15,648 bases of DNA from MAG-120531 sp963934855 (GCA_963934855.1 CAWWAC010000032.1:1-15648), one strand, 5' to 3'. Shown: positions 1 through 7,587, counted from the stretch's first letter. Notes: generated from the letters alone by a model not told the origin. Translations and numbers: made by a program.

Positions 1-751
1 TCAACAACTCTTTGATGTAAGACGGTACAGGAACTATTCTATTTCTTCCTGATTTGTTTCTACTTCCTGATAGTTTTATATAAGATAAATCTGTTGTAAA
101 ATCTCCCCAAGTAAGTTCTCTGACCTCTCTATGGGGTCTTAAAAGACAACCATAAGTCATTAAACAGCATAAGTGAAGGTTATCGTTAAACATAGAGATT
201 TCGTCTAGCACACTAGATATATCATCTATTGGTTTATGCAGCTTACTAATTGGTTTATGAAGTTTAACTTCGTTAGTGAGTTGAGGTCTAGATAAAAGTG
301 GACTTATGGTTGACTTTACTGTCCTTTGAGTTTTGGGACACCAATTAGGTCTTATAAGAAACTTGGATAAGTGCTTAGAGTTTAATTGACAAAATAATAG
401 ACCTTTAAAACTATATTCCTCTTCAAATTCAATCCATAGCTTAATTACTCTTTTAATATCTTTTAAGTACCTCTCAGAGCATCCCTCAGATGTTTTATTT
501 TTAAGAGCTGTTTTTAAAACATTTACTACAGATAATTTCTCTTTTTTAATTTTAATGATTTTCTTTTCAGGTACCCAACCAGTCATCAATTTAAGCTCAA
601 AACCTGATTTTAATAACTCTGCATTTTGCTTTACTGATAAATTAATACCAATTGATTTGCCATTCCAATATCGAAACCTTTTGCCTTTGTAGTATAGATT
701 AATAAATTTTCCCTTTTCTTCTCTTCCAATAGTTAATTTCCAAGCATTCAT
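1..751 (-). CDS. Tyrosine recombinase/integrase, C-terminus cut by window edge
   Basis: The reading frame is open from an ATG at 751 down to the left edge (250 codons seen) with no stop, so the C-terminal third is outside the window. An in-frame stop at 764-766 leaves this ATG as the only usual start. The visible protein has a basic N-terminal arm-type DNA-binding region (about 1-60), a SAM-like core-binding region (about 70-150) and the beginning of the catalytic domain. The motif TYGCLLRPHREVRELTW (199-215) supplies the box I catalytic Arg205, and RNKSGRNRIVPVP (231-243) is the beta-hairpin with the probable catalytic Lys233. The HxxR, His/Trp and Tyr boxes would lie to the left. The 'LRPxxE' form of box I is common in Bacteroidota integrases. 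It probably catalyses integration and excision of an element extending leftward; it could also be a relic, since the active-site tyrosine cannot be seen. Two near-identical LHKPI blocks (164-168 and 171-175) come from a 21-bp tandem duplication. Confidence 0.88.
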   Translation of the reverse strand, partial: MNAWKLTIGREEKGKFINLYYKGKRFRYWNGKSIGINLSVKQNAELLKSGFELKLMTGWVPEKKIIKIKKEKLSVVNVLKTALKNKTSEGCSERYLKDIKRVIKLWIEFEEEYSFKGLLFCQLNSKHLSKFLIRPNWCPKTQRTVKSTISPLLSRPQLTNEVKLHKPISKLHKPIDDISSVLDEISMFNDNLHLCCLMTYGCLLRPHREVRELTWGDFTTDLSYIKLSGSRNKSGRNRIVPVPSYIKELL

Positions 752-774
752 TACTGTCAGTTTTTACTGTCAGT
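751..774. repeat. Direct repeat TTACTGTCAGT x2 at integrase start
   Basis: The 11-mer TTACTGTCAGT occurs at 751-761 and again at 764-774, a 13-bp period that places both copies on nearly the same helix face plus about 90 degrees. The first copy overlaps the integrase start codon, so a protein bound here would block expression or translation start. It may be an operator or an arm-type recombinase site. The function is inferred; only the repeat is seen. Confidence 0.6.
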
Positions 775-819
775 CTTTTATTTACATGATTTCTAAATGA
801 AAATATTTTTGTTAAGATT

Positions 820-852
820 TTTGGAAGTGCCATTAATTAAACTTTATATTTG
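820..852 (+). promoter_or_regulatory. Bacteroidota-type promoter of tRNA-Met
   Basis: A TTTG (820-823) is followed after 21 bp by TATATTTG (845-852), a full match to the Bacteroidota -7 consensus TAnnTTTG. Transcription would start a few bases before the tRNA at 867. The spacing is at the upper end of the usual range. Confidence 0.6.
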
Positions 853-866
853 CAGCCTGTAAAAAT

Positions 867-940
867 GGCGAGGTAGCTCAGTTGGTTAGAGCGTCGGATT
901 CATAACCCGGAGGTCGGGGGATCGTGCCCCCCTCTCGCTA
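867..940 (+). tRNA. tRNA-Met (anticodon CAT)
   Basis: The sequence folds into a complete cloverleaf: acceptor GGCGAGG (867-873) with TCTCGCT (933-939), D arm GCTC/GAGC (876-879/889-892), anticodon stem 894-898/906-910 with loop TTCATAA and anticodon CAT at 901-903, variable loop AGGTC, and T stem GGGGG/CCCCC (916-920/928-932). The discriminator is A940 and CCA is not encoded. The G1-U72 and G7-U66 pairs are wobbles and there is one A-C mismatch closing the anticodon stem (A31-C39). The first acceptor pair is G-U, not the C-A mismatch of initiators, and the anticodon stem lacks the three G-C pairs next to the loop, so this is an elongator Met tRNA, or possibly an Ile2 tRNA with a modified C34. 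The T loop reads ATCGTGC instead of the usual TTCGAnT form, so the 54-58 pair is A-U instead of U-A. Confidence 0.9.
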
Positions 941-946
941 CTACTT

Positions 947-980
947 AAAAAAGGCTTTCAGTTATCTGAGGGCCTTTTTT
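947..980 (+). terminator. Intrinsic terminator of tRNA-Met
   Basis: A 15-bp stem formed by AAAAAAGGCTTTCAG (947-961) and CTGAGGGCCTTTTTT (966-980) encloses a TTAT loop; two of the pairs are G-U. It ends in six T residues directly behind the tRNA, the classic rho-independent form, and its A/T symmetry could let it work in both directions. Confidence 0.85.
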
Positions 981-1046
981 ATTTCTATCTAGCAATTAAG
1001 TCTTAAATTCTGTAACTTTCTGCCAATTTTACCACAGTAGTTCTAA

Positions 1047-2963
1047 ATGAAAAATACCATAAGCTATAGAGTTGCAGACTTTTTAAAAAACTTCCCCCCT
1101 TTTAATATGCTCCCTTTAAGTATTTTAGAGGAAATAGCAGTTGAGGTTCATATAAAATACCTTGAAAAAGACTGTGTTATTTTTAAAGAAGGAGACGCCC
1201 CACATTCCTATTTTTATGTGGTTCACAAAGGAGCTGTTTCACTAAGCAAGGCTCCTATGAATGAAATGGTAGATCTTTGTGATGAAGGTGATATTTTTGG
1301 ATTACGACCACTTATGGCTCAAGAAAATTACAAAATGGCAGCCAATAGCTATGAGGAATGTATTTTATATGCCATACCTATTGATATTTTTAAGCCTTAC
1401 GCTCTGAAAAATAAATTAATAGGTAATTTTCTATTAGAGAGTTTTGCCTCAAACACCAGAAACCCTTATGCTAAAAAGCACAGAGGAAAATTATATGGAG
1501 AGGCTTCCGAAGAGGTAAAAGACAAACTGTTGCCACTTTTAGATTTACAACAAGTTAGATTTTCAAAAAAAATTATTAGCTGCCTTAAAGACACTACCGT
1601 AAAGGAATTAGCTGTTATTATGATGGAGAACAAGGTAGGAGCTGTTCTGGTTTTAGAACAAAAACTACCAGTGGGAATTATTACAGACAAAGATCTTATA
1701 TACAAAATGAGTTCTGCTGAATTTTCCCTAGATATTACTGCTGCAGAAATCATGAGCAGTCCAGTAGTCACATACTCAGAAGTCTTGACCGTTACCCAAG
1801 CTCAAATGGGCATGATGGGTTCAGGAGTGAGTTACCTGTGTATTACTAAAGATGGAACTCCACACACAAAAGCCATTGGAGTGGTTTCAAAGCACGATAT
1901 AATGCTGTCTATTGGTAATAATCCTTCAGTATTAATCAAAGCCATACAAAGGGCCAAGAAAACAAAAGAGATTAAAAAGATTAGACTCAGTATCATGAAA
2001 TTATTAAGGGGGTATCTCCAACAAGGAATTCCAATGACTCTAACCTCTAAAATTATTTCTGAATTAAATGACGCTTGCACTAGGCAAATTATCAGTCTCA
2101 ACCTTGCTAAAATGGATAGTCCTCCACCCTGTAGCTTTGTTTGGTTGGCCATTGGAAGCCAAGGCAGAAATGAACAACTCTTACAGACAGACCAAGATAA
2201 TGCTATCATTTTTAAAGAAGAAATAGGCCCTTCTGGAGAAAACAATAAAGAATACTTTTTATTATTAGCTAAAAATATAAATAAGGGATTGCTTCAAATA
2301 GGTTATGAATACTGCCCAGCAGAAATGATGGCTTCCAACCCAAAATGGTGTTTGAGTATTCAACAATGGAAAGATCATGTGACCTATTGGATTAGCAATC
2401 CAGGGAAAAATGAAGTTTTATTATCCTCCATTTTCTTTGATTTTAATCCGGTATTTGGTGATAACGCACTTTCAGATGAGTTGCTAAACACTATTTTTGA
2501 AGCCCTAAAAAAGCATCCTGTTTTTACTACTCACTTAGCTGCTGGCGCCTTACAAAGTCCTCCTCCATCTGGCTTTTTTAGGAAATTTTTAGTAGAACAA
2601 GACGGTGCTAATAAGGATAATTTTGATCTAAAAAGAAGGACCCTAATGCCGCTTACAGACGCAGCAAGGGTTTTAATTTTGTCACATTACACAAAAGGAA
2701 TTAATAATACAGCGGCTAGATTTGAAAAGCTAGCCGCAATGGAGTCCAATAATAAAGAACTCTATTTAGCCTGCTCGTATGCCACTAAAGCACTATTGAA
2801 ATTTAGAACAAAACAGGGTCTAGTTCACAATGATTCTGGCCGTTATATTGACTTAAATAGCCTTAACAAAGAAGAAAAGATGAAGTTAAAGAGAACCTTT
2901 AAGACCATTAAAGAAATACAAGCGCTTATAAATATTAGATTTAAAGTCTCACAATTATTGTAA
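1047..2963 (+). CDS. cNMP-binding/CBS/DUF294 nucleotidyltransferase-like signalling protein
   Basis: The 638-residue cytosolic protein has a multidomain layout. A cyclic-nucleotide-binding (Crp-like) fold covers about residues 12-135, followed by two CBS domains (about 175-225 and 230-290). A DUF294 GlnD-like nucleotidyltransferase domain (about 310-450) carries GSQGRNEQLLQTDQDNAI at 370-387, whose G-S and D-x-D are the nucleotidyltransferase signature. A DUF294 C-terminal helical domain covers about 480-635. CBS pairs usually bind adenine nucleotides, so the protein probably senses a nucleotide and transfers or releases a nucleotidyl group; the target is unknown. In the cNMP domain the phosphate-cassette Arg-Ser seems replaced by Lys-Met (YKMAA, 95-99), so ordinary cAMP binding is doubtful. 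The stop codon overlaps the next start (TAATG), which implies translational coupling with the exonuclease. The same pair is often found near acetyl-CoA synthetase and VC_2705-type symporter genes, as here. Confidence 0.88.
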   Translation: MKNTISYRVADFLKNFPPFNMLPLSILEEIAVEVHIKYLEKDCVIFKEGDAPHSYFYVVHKGAVSLSKAPMNEMVDLCDEGDIFGLRPLMAQENYKMAANSYEECILYAIPIDIFKPYALKNKLIGNFLLESFASNTRNPYAKKHRGKLYGEASEEVKDKLLPLLDLQQVRFSKKIISCLKDTTVKELAVIMMENKVGAVLVLEQKLPVGIITDKDLIYKMSSAEFSLDITAAEIMSSPVVTYSEVLTVTQAQMGMMGSGVSYLCITKDGTPHTKAIGVVSKHDIMLSIGNNPSVLIKAIQRAKKTKEIKKIRLSIMKLLRGYLQQGIPMTLTSKIISELNDACTRQIISLNLAKMDSPPPCSFVWLAIGSQGRNEQLLQTDQDNAIIFKEEIGPSGENNKEYFLLLAKNINKGLLQIGYEYCPAEMMASNPKWCLSIQQWKDHVTYWISNPGKNEVLLSSIFFDFNPVFGDNALSDELLNTIFEALKKHPVFTTHLAAGALQSPPPSGFFRKFLVEQDGANKDNFDLKRRTLMPLTDAARVLILSHYTKGINNTAARFEKLAAMESNNKELYLACSYATKALLKFRTKQGLVHNDSGRYIDLNSLNKEEKMKLKRTFKTIKEIQALINIRFKVSQLL

Positions 2964-3628
2964 TGTTTTCATTTTTAAATAAAAAACCAAATAAAAATAT
3001 GATTTTCCCAGAATTCTGGGAAAACTATGCCGCCCTTTTCAATATTCCCCTTGCCGTAGATGAAAATAGCAGGTTTATAGTTTTAGACACTGAGACCACT
3101 GGCTTTGATTATGAGCAGGACAGAATACTGTGCATAGGGGCTATTAGTTTATCTAAGGGCCAAATTGAAGTGAAGGATAGTTTTGAATCATTTATTACTC
3201 AAGCACACTACAACAAAGAAAGTGCCACCATACACGGTATATTGAAAAATGAAAAAATAAAAAAAAATACTGAAATAGAAAGCCTACAATCCTTTCTAAT
3301 GTTCATTGGAAATGCTATTTTAATTGCTCATCACGCAGTTTTTGACATTACTATGATTAATAAAGCCCTTCAAAGAAACGGGCTTCCTAAGCTTAAAAAT
3401 AAATATCTAGACACAGTTGTTCTCTATAAAAAAAGCCTTATTAGAAGTCCGTTAATAGAACGTAAAGACCATTATAACTTAGATGAATTAGCTGATAAGT
3501 TTAATATTTCAAAAAAAGACAGGCATACGGCATTAGGAGACGCCTATATCACAGCTCTACTCTTTCTTAAGATTTCAAAAAAAATAAAAGAAAAAACAGG
3601 AAGCTTGGCTTTTAAAAAATTGTTTTAA
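2963..3628 (+). CDS. DEDDh 3'-5' exonuclease, DnaQ/PolC-epsilon-like
   Basis: This 221-residue protein is a stand-alone exonuclease of the DNA polymerase III epsilon superfamily. Exo I is LDTETTGF (41-48, metal ligands Asp42 and Glu44), Exo II is AHHAVFD (122-128, Asp128), and Exo III is RHTALGDAYITA (187-198, His188 and Asp193), so the full DEDDh set is present. It should remove nucleotides from DNA or RNA 3' ends, or cleave small nucleotide substrates, with two metal ions. There is no polymerase or UvrC-like extension. Its start overlaps the stop of the DUF294 gene by one base, so the two are made together and it may act on a product of that protein rather than in replication; this is inference. 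A run of nine A residues near 3259-3267 is a possible slippage site. The 3' end lies only 8 bp from the convergent acs stop, and no clear hairpin terminator separates them. Confidence 0.88.
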   Translation: MFSFLNKKPNKNMIFPEFWENYAALFNIPLAVDENSRFIVLDTETTGFDYEQDRILCIGAISLSKGQIEVKDSFESFITQAHYNKESATIHGILKNEKIKKNTEIESLQSFLMFIGNAILIAHHAVFDITMINKALQRNGLPKLKNKYLDTVVLYKKSLIRSPLIERKDHYNLDELADKFNISKKDRHTALGDAYITALLFLKISKKIKEKTGSLAFKKLF

Positions 3629-3636
3629 AAAAATAA

Positions 3637-5544
3637 TTATAAAGCGCCATCTATGATTTCCTGAACAATCTCTGGATTTAACAAGGTAGATGTGTCTCCT
3701 ATATTAGATATGTCTTTAGACGCAATTTTTCTCAATATTCTCCGCATAATCTTACCACTTCTAGTTTTAGGTAGGCCTTCTACAAATTGAATTTTATCTA
3801 ATTTAGCAATGGGTCCAATATGATCAGTTATCACCTGATTAATTTCTTTTCTCAGGTTGTTCCTATCTCTTTCTGCTCCTGTCTCTTTAAGAATCACATA
3901 ACCGTAAAGGGCGTTTCCTTTAATATCATGTGGGAAACCAACAACTGCAGACTCAGCTACCGCTTGGTGTTCATTAATACTGTCCTCTATTGGAGCTGTG
4001 CCTAAATTGTGCCCAGAAACAATAATAATATCGTCTACCCTACCTGTAATTCTATAATAACCCACCTCATCTCTAAGGGCACCGTCTCCTGTAAAATACA
4101 TGCCTTTAAAACTAGAAAAATAAGTTTCTTGGTACCTTTTGTGATCTCTCCAAATAGTTCTTGCAATAGAGGGCCAGGGAAACTTAATACACAGCCTACC
4201 CTCTACTTGGTTTCCTTTTATTTCTAGGCCAGACTCATCCATGAGTGCTGGCTGAATTCCAGGTAGTGGAAGCGTGGCATAGGTAGGTATGGTAGGAGTC
4301 ACAAACGGAATAGGTGATATGAGAATCCCTCCTGTTTCTGTCTGCCACCAAGTGTCTACTATGGGACATTTTTTCTTTCCTATATGGTCATTATACCAAT
4401 GCCATGCTTCTTCATTAATAGGTTCACCCACGGTTCCTAAGATTCTAAGAGAAGATAAATCATGAGAAGTCACAAAGTCTAAACTTTCTTTTGCTAGCGC
4501 TCTAATAGCAGTTGGAGCCGTGTAAAGATGTGTTACTTTATGCTTGTCTATGAGGTCCCAAAATCTAGAGTAATTTGGATATGAGGGCACTCCTTCAAAC
4601 ATCACTGTAGTGGCACCGTTAGCTAAAGGACCGTATACTATATAGGAGTGGCCAGTAATCCACCCTATATCTGCCGTACACCAAAAAATATCATTTTCCT
4701 GTTGTTGGAAAACATTTTTAAAGGTATAAGCAGTATAAACCATATATCCTGCTGTAGTGTGCACCATCCCTTTTGGCTTTCCAGTAGAACCAGAGGTGTA
4801 TAAAATAAATAAAGGATCTTCAGAATCCATAATTTCAGCAACACAGTCTCCATAAGCCTCGTCTAATAAAGGTTGTAACCAAATATCTCTACCTGCTTTC
4901 ATATGAATTTTAGCTGCTGTTCTTTTAGCAACTAATACAGTAGTTACTCCCGGGCAATCTACTAGTGCTTCATCTACAATTCCTTTTAAATCTATAGACT
5001 TAGCCCCTCTATAAGAACCGTCAGAAGTAATGACCAAACTAGCATCACAATCATTAATTCTAGAAGACAAAGCATTGGCAGAGAAACCAGCAAACACCAC
5101 AGAATGAATAGCTCCTATTCTAGCACATGCCAACAGAGAAACTGCTAATTCTGGAATCATAGGAAGATACACACAAACCCTATCCCCTTTTTTTAATCCT
5201 TGGTTTTTTAAAACATTAGCCATTTTACACACCCTTTCATGTAGCTCCCTATAAGAGATATGGGTAGCAGCCTCGCTAGGGTTATTAGGTTCAAATAAAA
5301 TAGCAGTTTTATCACCCTTAGTATACAAATGACGGTCAATACAATTTTCAGTAATATTTAATTGAGCTCCTTTATACCAGGATATTTCTGCTTTTTCAAA
5401 ATCCCATTCTAATACTTGGTCCCATTTTTTTCTCCACATAAAATGCTCCTCTGCCACTTCACTCCAAAATAGTTCGGGATCTCTGACAGATTTTCTGTAA
5501 ACATTAAAATACTCTTCTAAATGTTTAATGTGGTAATTGCTCAT
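3637..5544 (-). CDS. acs: Acetyl-CoA synthetase (AMP-forming)
   Basis: This cytosolic enzyme activates acetate with ATP and CoA through acetyl-AMP. At 635 residues it is near the usual length of about 650. The adenylate-forming family motifs are present: the P-loop YTSGSTGKPKG (249-259), DTWWQTETGG (397-406) with the tryptophan that limits the acyl pocket to acetate, YFTGDGALRDEVGYYRITGR (483-502) at the hinge, and TRSGKIMRR (594-602) with catalytic Lys598, the usual site of inhibitory acetylation. The segment GHNLG (511-515) has Asn where the gamma-proteobacterial enzyme has Arg in GHRLG, which looks like a lineage feature. The start codon lies inside the 3' end of the symporter gene (20-bp overlap), so acs is the last gene of a DUF4212-symporter-acs operon for acetate uptake and activation. 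Propionate could be a secondary substrate. Confidence 0.96.
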   Translation of the reverse strand: MSNYHIKHLEEYFNVYRKSVRDPELFWSEVAEEHFMWRKKWDQVLEWDFEKAEISWYKGAQLNITENCIDRHLYTKGDKTAILFEPNNPSEAATHISYRELHERVCKMANVLKNQGLKKGDRVCVYLPMIPELAVSLLACARIGAIHSVVFAGFSANALSSRINDCDASLVITSDGSYRGAKSIDLKGIVDEALVDCPGVTTVLVAKRTAAKIHMKAGRDIWLQPLLDEAYGDCVAEIMDSEDPLFILYTSGSTGKPKGMVHTTAGYMVYTAYTFKNVFQQQENDIFWCTADIGWITGHSYIVYGPLANGATTVMFEGVPSYPNYSRFWDLIDKHKVTHLYTAPTAIRALAKESLDFVTSHDLSSLRILGTVGEPINEEAWHWYNDHIGKKKCPIVDTWWQTETGGILISPIPFVTPTIPTYATLPLPGIQPALMDESGLEIKGNQVEGRLCIKFPWPSIARTIWRDHKRYQETYFSSFKGMYFTGDGALRDEVGYYRITGRVDDIIIVSGHNLGTAPIEDSINEHQAVAESAVVGFPHDIKGNALYGYVILKETGAERDRNNLRKEINQVITDHIGPIAKLDKIQFVEGLPKTRSGKIMRRILRKIASKDISNIGDTSTLLNPEIVQEIIDGAL

Positions 5545-7231
5545 GAGCGTTGTTATTTATGTTTGGTATTCTAATATTCTCTACTAATTCCTGTATGTGT
5601 TTTGGAGGGACAGGTGTAAATATAGATACAACAATTGCTACCATAAAATTTAGTAGCATGGCTACACTTCCAAACCCTTCAGGAGAAATTCCAAACCACC
5701 ACTGGTCTGGTGGTGGAATTTCACCCAACCAACCCAATTTGTATTTAGCCATATAATACAACATAAAAGATATCCCTACTAGCATGCCTGAAATGGCACC
5801 CTCTTTATTCATTCTCTTATAAAAAATCCCTAATACAATGGCAGGAAAGAAAGAAGCGGCTGCCAAACCAAAGGCCAAGGCCACCACAGCAGCAACAAAA
5901 CCTGGAGGGTGTATACCAAAATATCCAGCTATACATACCGCAGCTACCGCAGCGAGTCTTGCGGCTATAAGCTCTCCTTTTTCTGTAATATTGGGGTTAA
6001 AAGTTTTTTTTATTAAGTCATGTGAAACAGAGGCAGAAATCACCAATAATAAACCAGCGGCAGTAGATAGAGCTGCCGCTAGGCTACCTGCTGCTACCAA
6101 GGCAATTACCCAAGCAGGCAAATTGGCAATTTCTGGATTGGCCAACACCATAATATCTGGATCTACTATAAGTTCATTTATTTGGGTATCTGCTACATAC
6201 TGAATGTTTCCATCCCCATTTTTGTCTTCAAAAGATAAAAGTCCAGTATCTTCCCAGTTTTTAAACCAAGCCGGCATTTCCATATATGGCTTTTCACTCA
6301 CTGTTTCTATTAAATTTATTCTAGCAAAAACTGCTACCGCAGGAGCTGTAGTATATAAAATAGCTATAAGCAACAAGGCTAAGCCTGCAGATTTGCGAGC
6401 ATCCTTCACTCTTTTTACCGTGAAAAATCTAACAATTACATGTGGTAATCCAGCAGTTCCTACCATCAGTGCCAATGTGATAGCAAATATGTCTAGCATA
6501 CTCTTGTTGCCATCTGTGTAGGCTGTAAAGCCTAAGTCTGTTGAAAGCCCGTTTAATTTTTCAATTAAATATAAACCAGAACCATCATTTACAGTACCAC
6601 CCATTCCCATTTGAGGAATTGGATTCCCCGTCATTTGAATAGAAATAAATATGGCTGGAACCATAAAAGCAAAAATAAGCACACAATACTGAGCTACCTG
6701 TGTGTAAGTAATTCCTTTCATACCTCCTAAGACTGCATAAAATAATACAATAATCATTCCAATAATGACTCCAGTATTAATGTCTACCTCTAAAAATCTA
6801 GAAAAAACAACTCCCACTCCTCTCATCTGGCCAGCCACATAAGTAAAAGATACAATAAGAGCACAGAAGACTGCTACTATTCTAGCGGTCTTAGAGTAAT
6901 ATCGGTCTCCTATAAAGTCTGGAACTGTAAATTTTCCAAATTTCCTTAAATATGGCGCTAATAATAATGCTAAAAGGACATAGCCACCGGTCCAACCCAT
7001 TAAATATACTGAACCGTCATAGCCAGTAAAAGAAATAATTCCAGCCATGGAGATAAAAGAAGCCGCAGACATCCAATCTGCTGCAGTTGCCATTCCGTTA
7101 GCTAGCGGAGACACCCCACCACCAGCCACATAAAACTCCTTTGTAGTACCTGCCCTAGACCAAATTGCAATTCCAATATAAAGGGCAAAAGTAATTCCAA
7201 CAATAATATAAGTCCAAGATTGAACATTCAT
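5525..7231 (-). CDS. Sodium:solute symporter, VC_2705/ActP-like large subunit
   Basis: This is a 568-residue integral membrane protein of the SSS family, VC_2705-type, which pairs with a DUF4212 small subunit. The N-terminus (TM1 about 7-26) is followed by the conserved block EFYVAGGGVSPLANGMATAA (32-51) and ADWMSAASFISMAG (51-64) of the Na+/substrate core. I count about 13 hydrophobic segments in all. Because acs follows with a 20-bp overlap, acetate or another short carboxylate is the probable substrate, taken up with Na+. A soluble insertion of about 60 residues (about 312-370) carries DKNGDGNIQ (336-344), an EF-hand/dockerin-like calcium loop that probably faces the periplasm. The start ATG is 18 bp behind the small-subunit gene. 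The exact substrate cannot be proved from the sequence. Confidence 0.92.
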   Translation of the reverse strand: MNVQSWTYIIVGITFALYIGIAIWSRAGTTKEFYVAGGGVSPLANGMATAADWMSAASFISMAGIISFTGYDGSVYLMGWTGGYVLLALLLAPYLRKFGKFTVPDFIGDRYYSKTARIVAVFCALIVSFTYVAGQMRGVGVVFSRFLEVDINTGVIIGMIIVLFYAVLGGMKGITYTQVAQYCVLIFAFMVPAIFISIQMTGNPIPQMGMGGTVNDGSGLYLIEKLNGLSTDLGFTAYTDGNKSMLDIFAITLALMVGTAGLPHVIVRFFTVKRVKDARKSAGLALLLIAILYTTAPAVAVFARINLIETVSEKPYMEMPAWFKNWEDTGLLSFEDKNGDGNIQYVADTQINELIVDPDIMVLANPEIANLPAWVIALVAAGSLAAALSTAAGLLLVISASVSHDLIKKTFNPNITEKGELIAARLAAVAAVCIAGYFGIHPPGFVAAVVALAFGLAAASFFPAIVLGIFYKRMNKEGAISGMLVGISFMLYYMAKYKLGWLGEIPPPDQWWFGISPEGFGSVAMLLNFMVAIVVSIFTPVPPKHIQELVENIRIPNINNNAHEQLPH

Positions 7232-7249
7232 AACTAGTCCGTTTTTGAT

Positions 7250-7513
7250 TTATGATTCCTGATCAAAACCATAGGCCTTGTCTAGTCTATTCATTAAGTA
7301 TACATAAACAAAAATGAGTATTACAAATACATAAATGGCTCCTTGTTGCGCAAACCAAAAGCCCAATGGAAACCCCCAAATTTGTATTTCATTTAAGCTA
7401 TCTACCAATAGTATTCCAAATACATAAGAAGTTAAAAACCAAACGCTAAGAAGTATAGTCAAATACTTTAGATTGGTTTTCCAATATTTTTTGTGGGAAG
7501 TTTTTTGGATCAT
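7250..7513 (-). CDS. DUF4212 sodium:solute symporter small subunit
   Basis: This small membrane protein (87 residues from the ATG at 7513) carries the family signature GFPLGFWFAQQG, with two hydrophobic segments on either side. The first, ILLSVWFLTSYVFGILLVD, is about residues 19-38; the second, IYVFVILIFVYVYLMN, is about 59-74. A basic KKYWKTNLKY precedes the first segment and LDKAYG follows the second, as usual in the family. It is thought to be an accessory subunit of the symporter encoded 18 bp downstream. The frame is open further upstream to a TTG at 7561, but that start would sit in the purC terminator hairpin and add 16 unlikely residues, so the ATG at 7513 is preferred. It is the first gene of the symporter-acs operon; no convincing promoter word was found in the short space behind the terminator. 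Confidence 0.9.
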   Translation of the reverse strand: MIQKTSHKKYWKTNLKYLTILLSVWFLTSYVFGILLVDSLNEIQIWGFPLGFWFAQQGAIYVFVILIFVYVYLMNRLDKAYGFDQES

Positions 7514-7562
7514 TTTAAATGGTTTGTTGGTTGTGGTAATAAGTAAATTTAATGCATTCAAT

Positions 7563-7587
7563 AAAAAATCCCCTAAAAAGGGGATTT
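7563..7587 (-). terminator. Intrinsic terminator behind purC
   Basis: AAATCCCC (7566-7573) and GGGGATTT (7580-7587) form a perfect 8-bp stem around a 6-base loop. On the minus strand the stem runs into six T residues (7568 to 7563). It separates the phoH-purC operon from the downstream DUF4212-symporter-acs operon. Confidence 0.85.

Noticed and set aside
867..940. tRNA-Met 3' end as the attachment site of the left integrase
   Set aside because: The integrase lies on the 5' side of the tRNA, and no duplicated tRNA 3' fragment is visible between 1 and 866; geometry does not fit the standard case.
1466..2245. Two minus-strand open frames opposite the DUF294 gene
   Set aside because: Both overlap the coding strand of a protein with clear domains; no independent support.
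3601..3660. Shared terminator between the exonuclease gene and acs
   Set aside because: The 8-bp gap and its flanks are A/T runs without a convincing hairpin.
5838..6203. Plus-strand open frame opposite the symporter gene
   Set aside because: Ala/Lys-rich antisense shadow of transmembrane codons, without start signals or family likeness.
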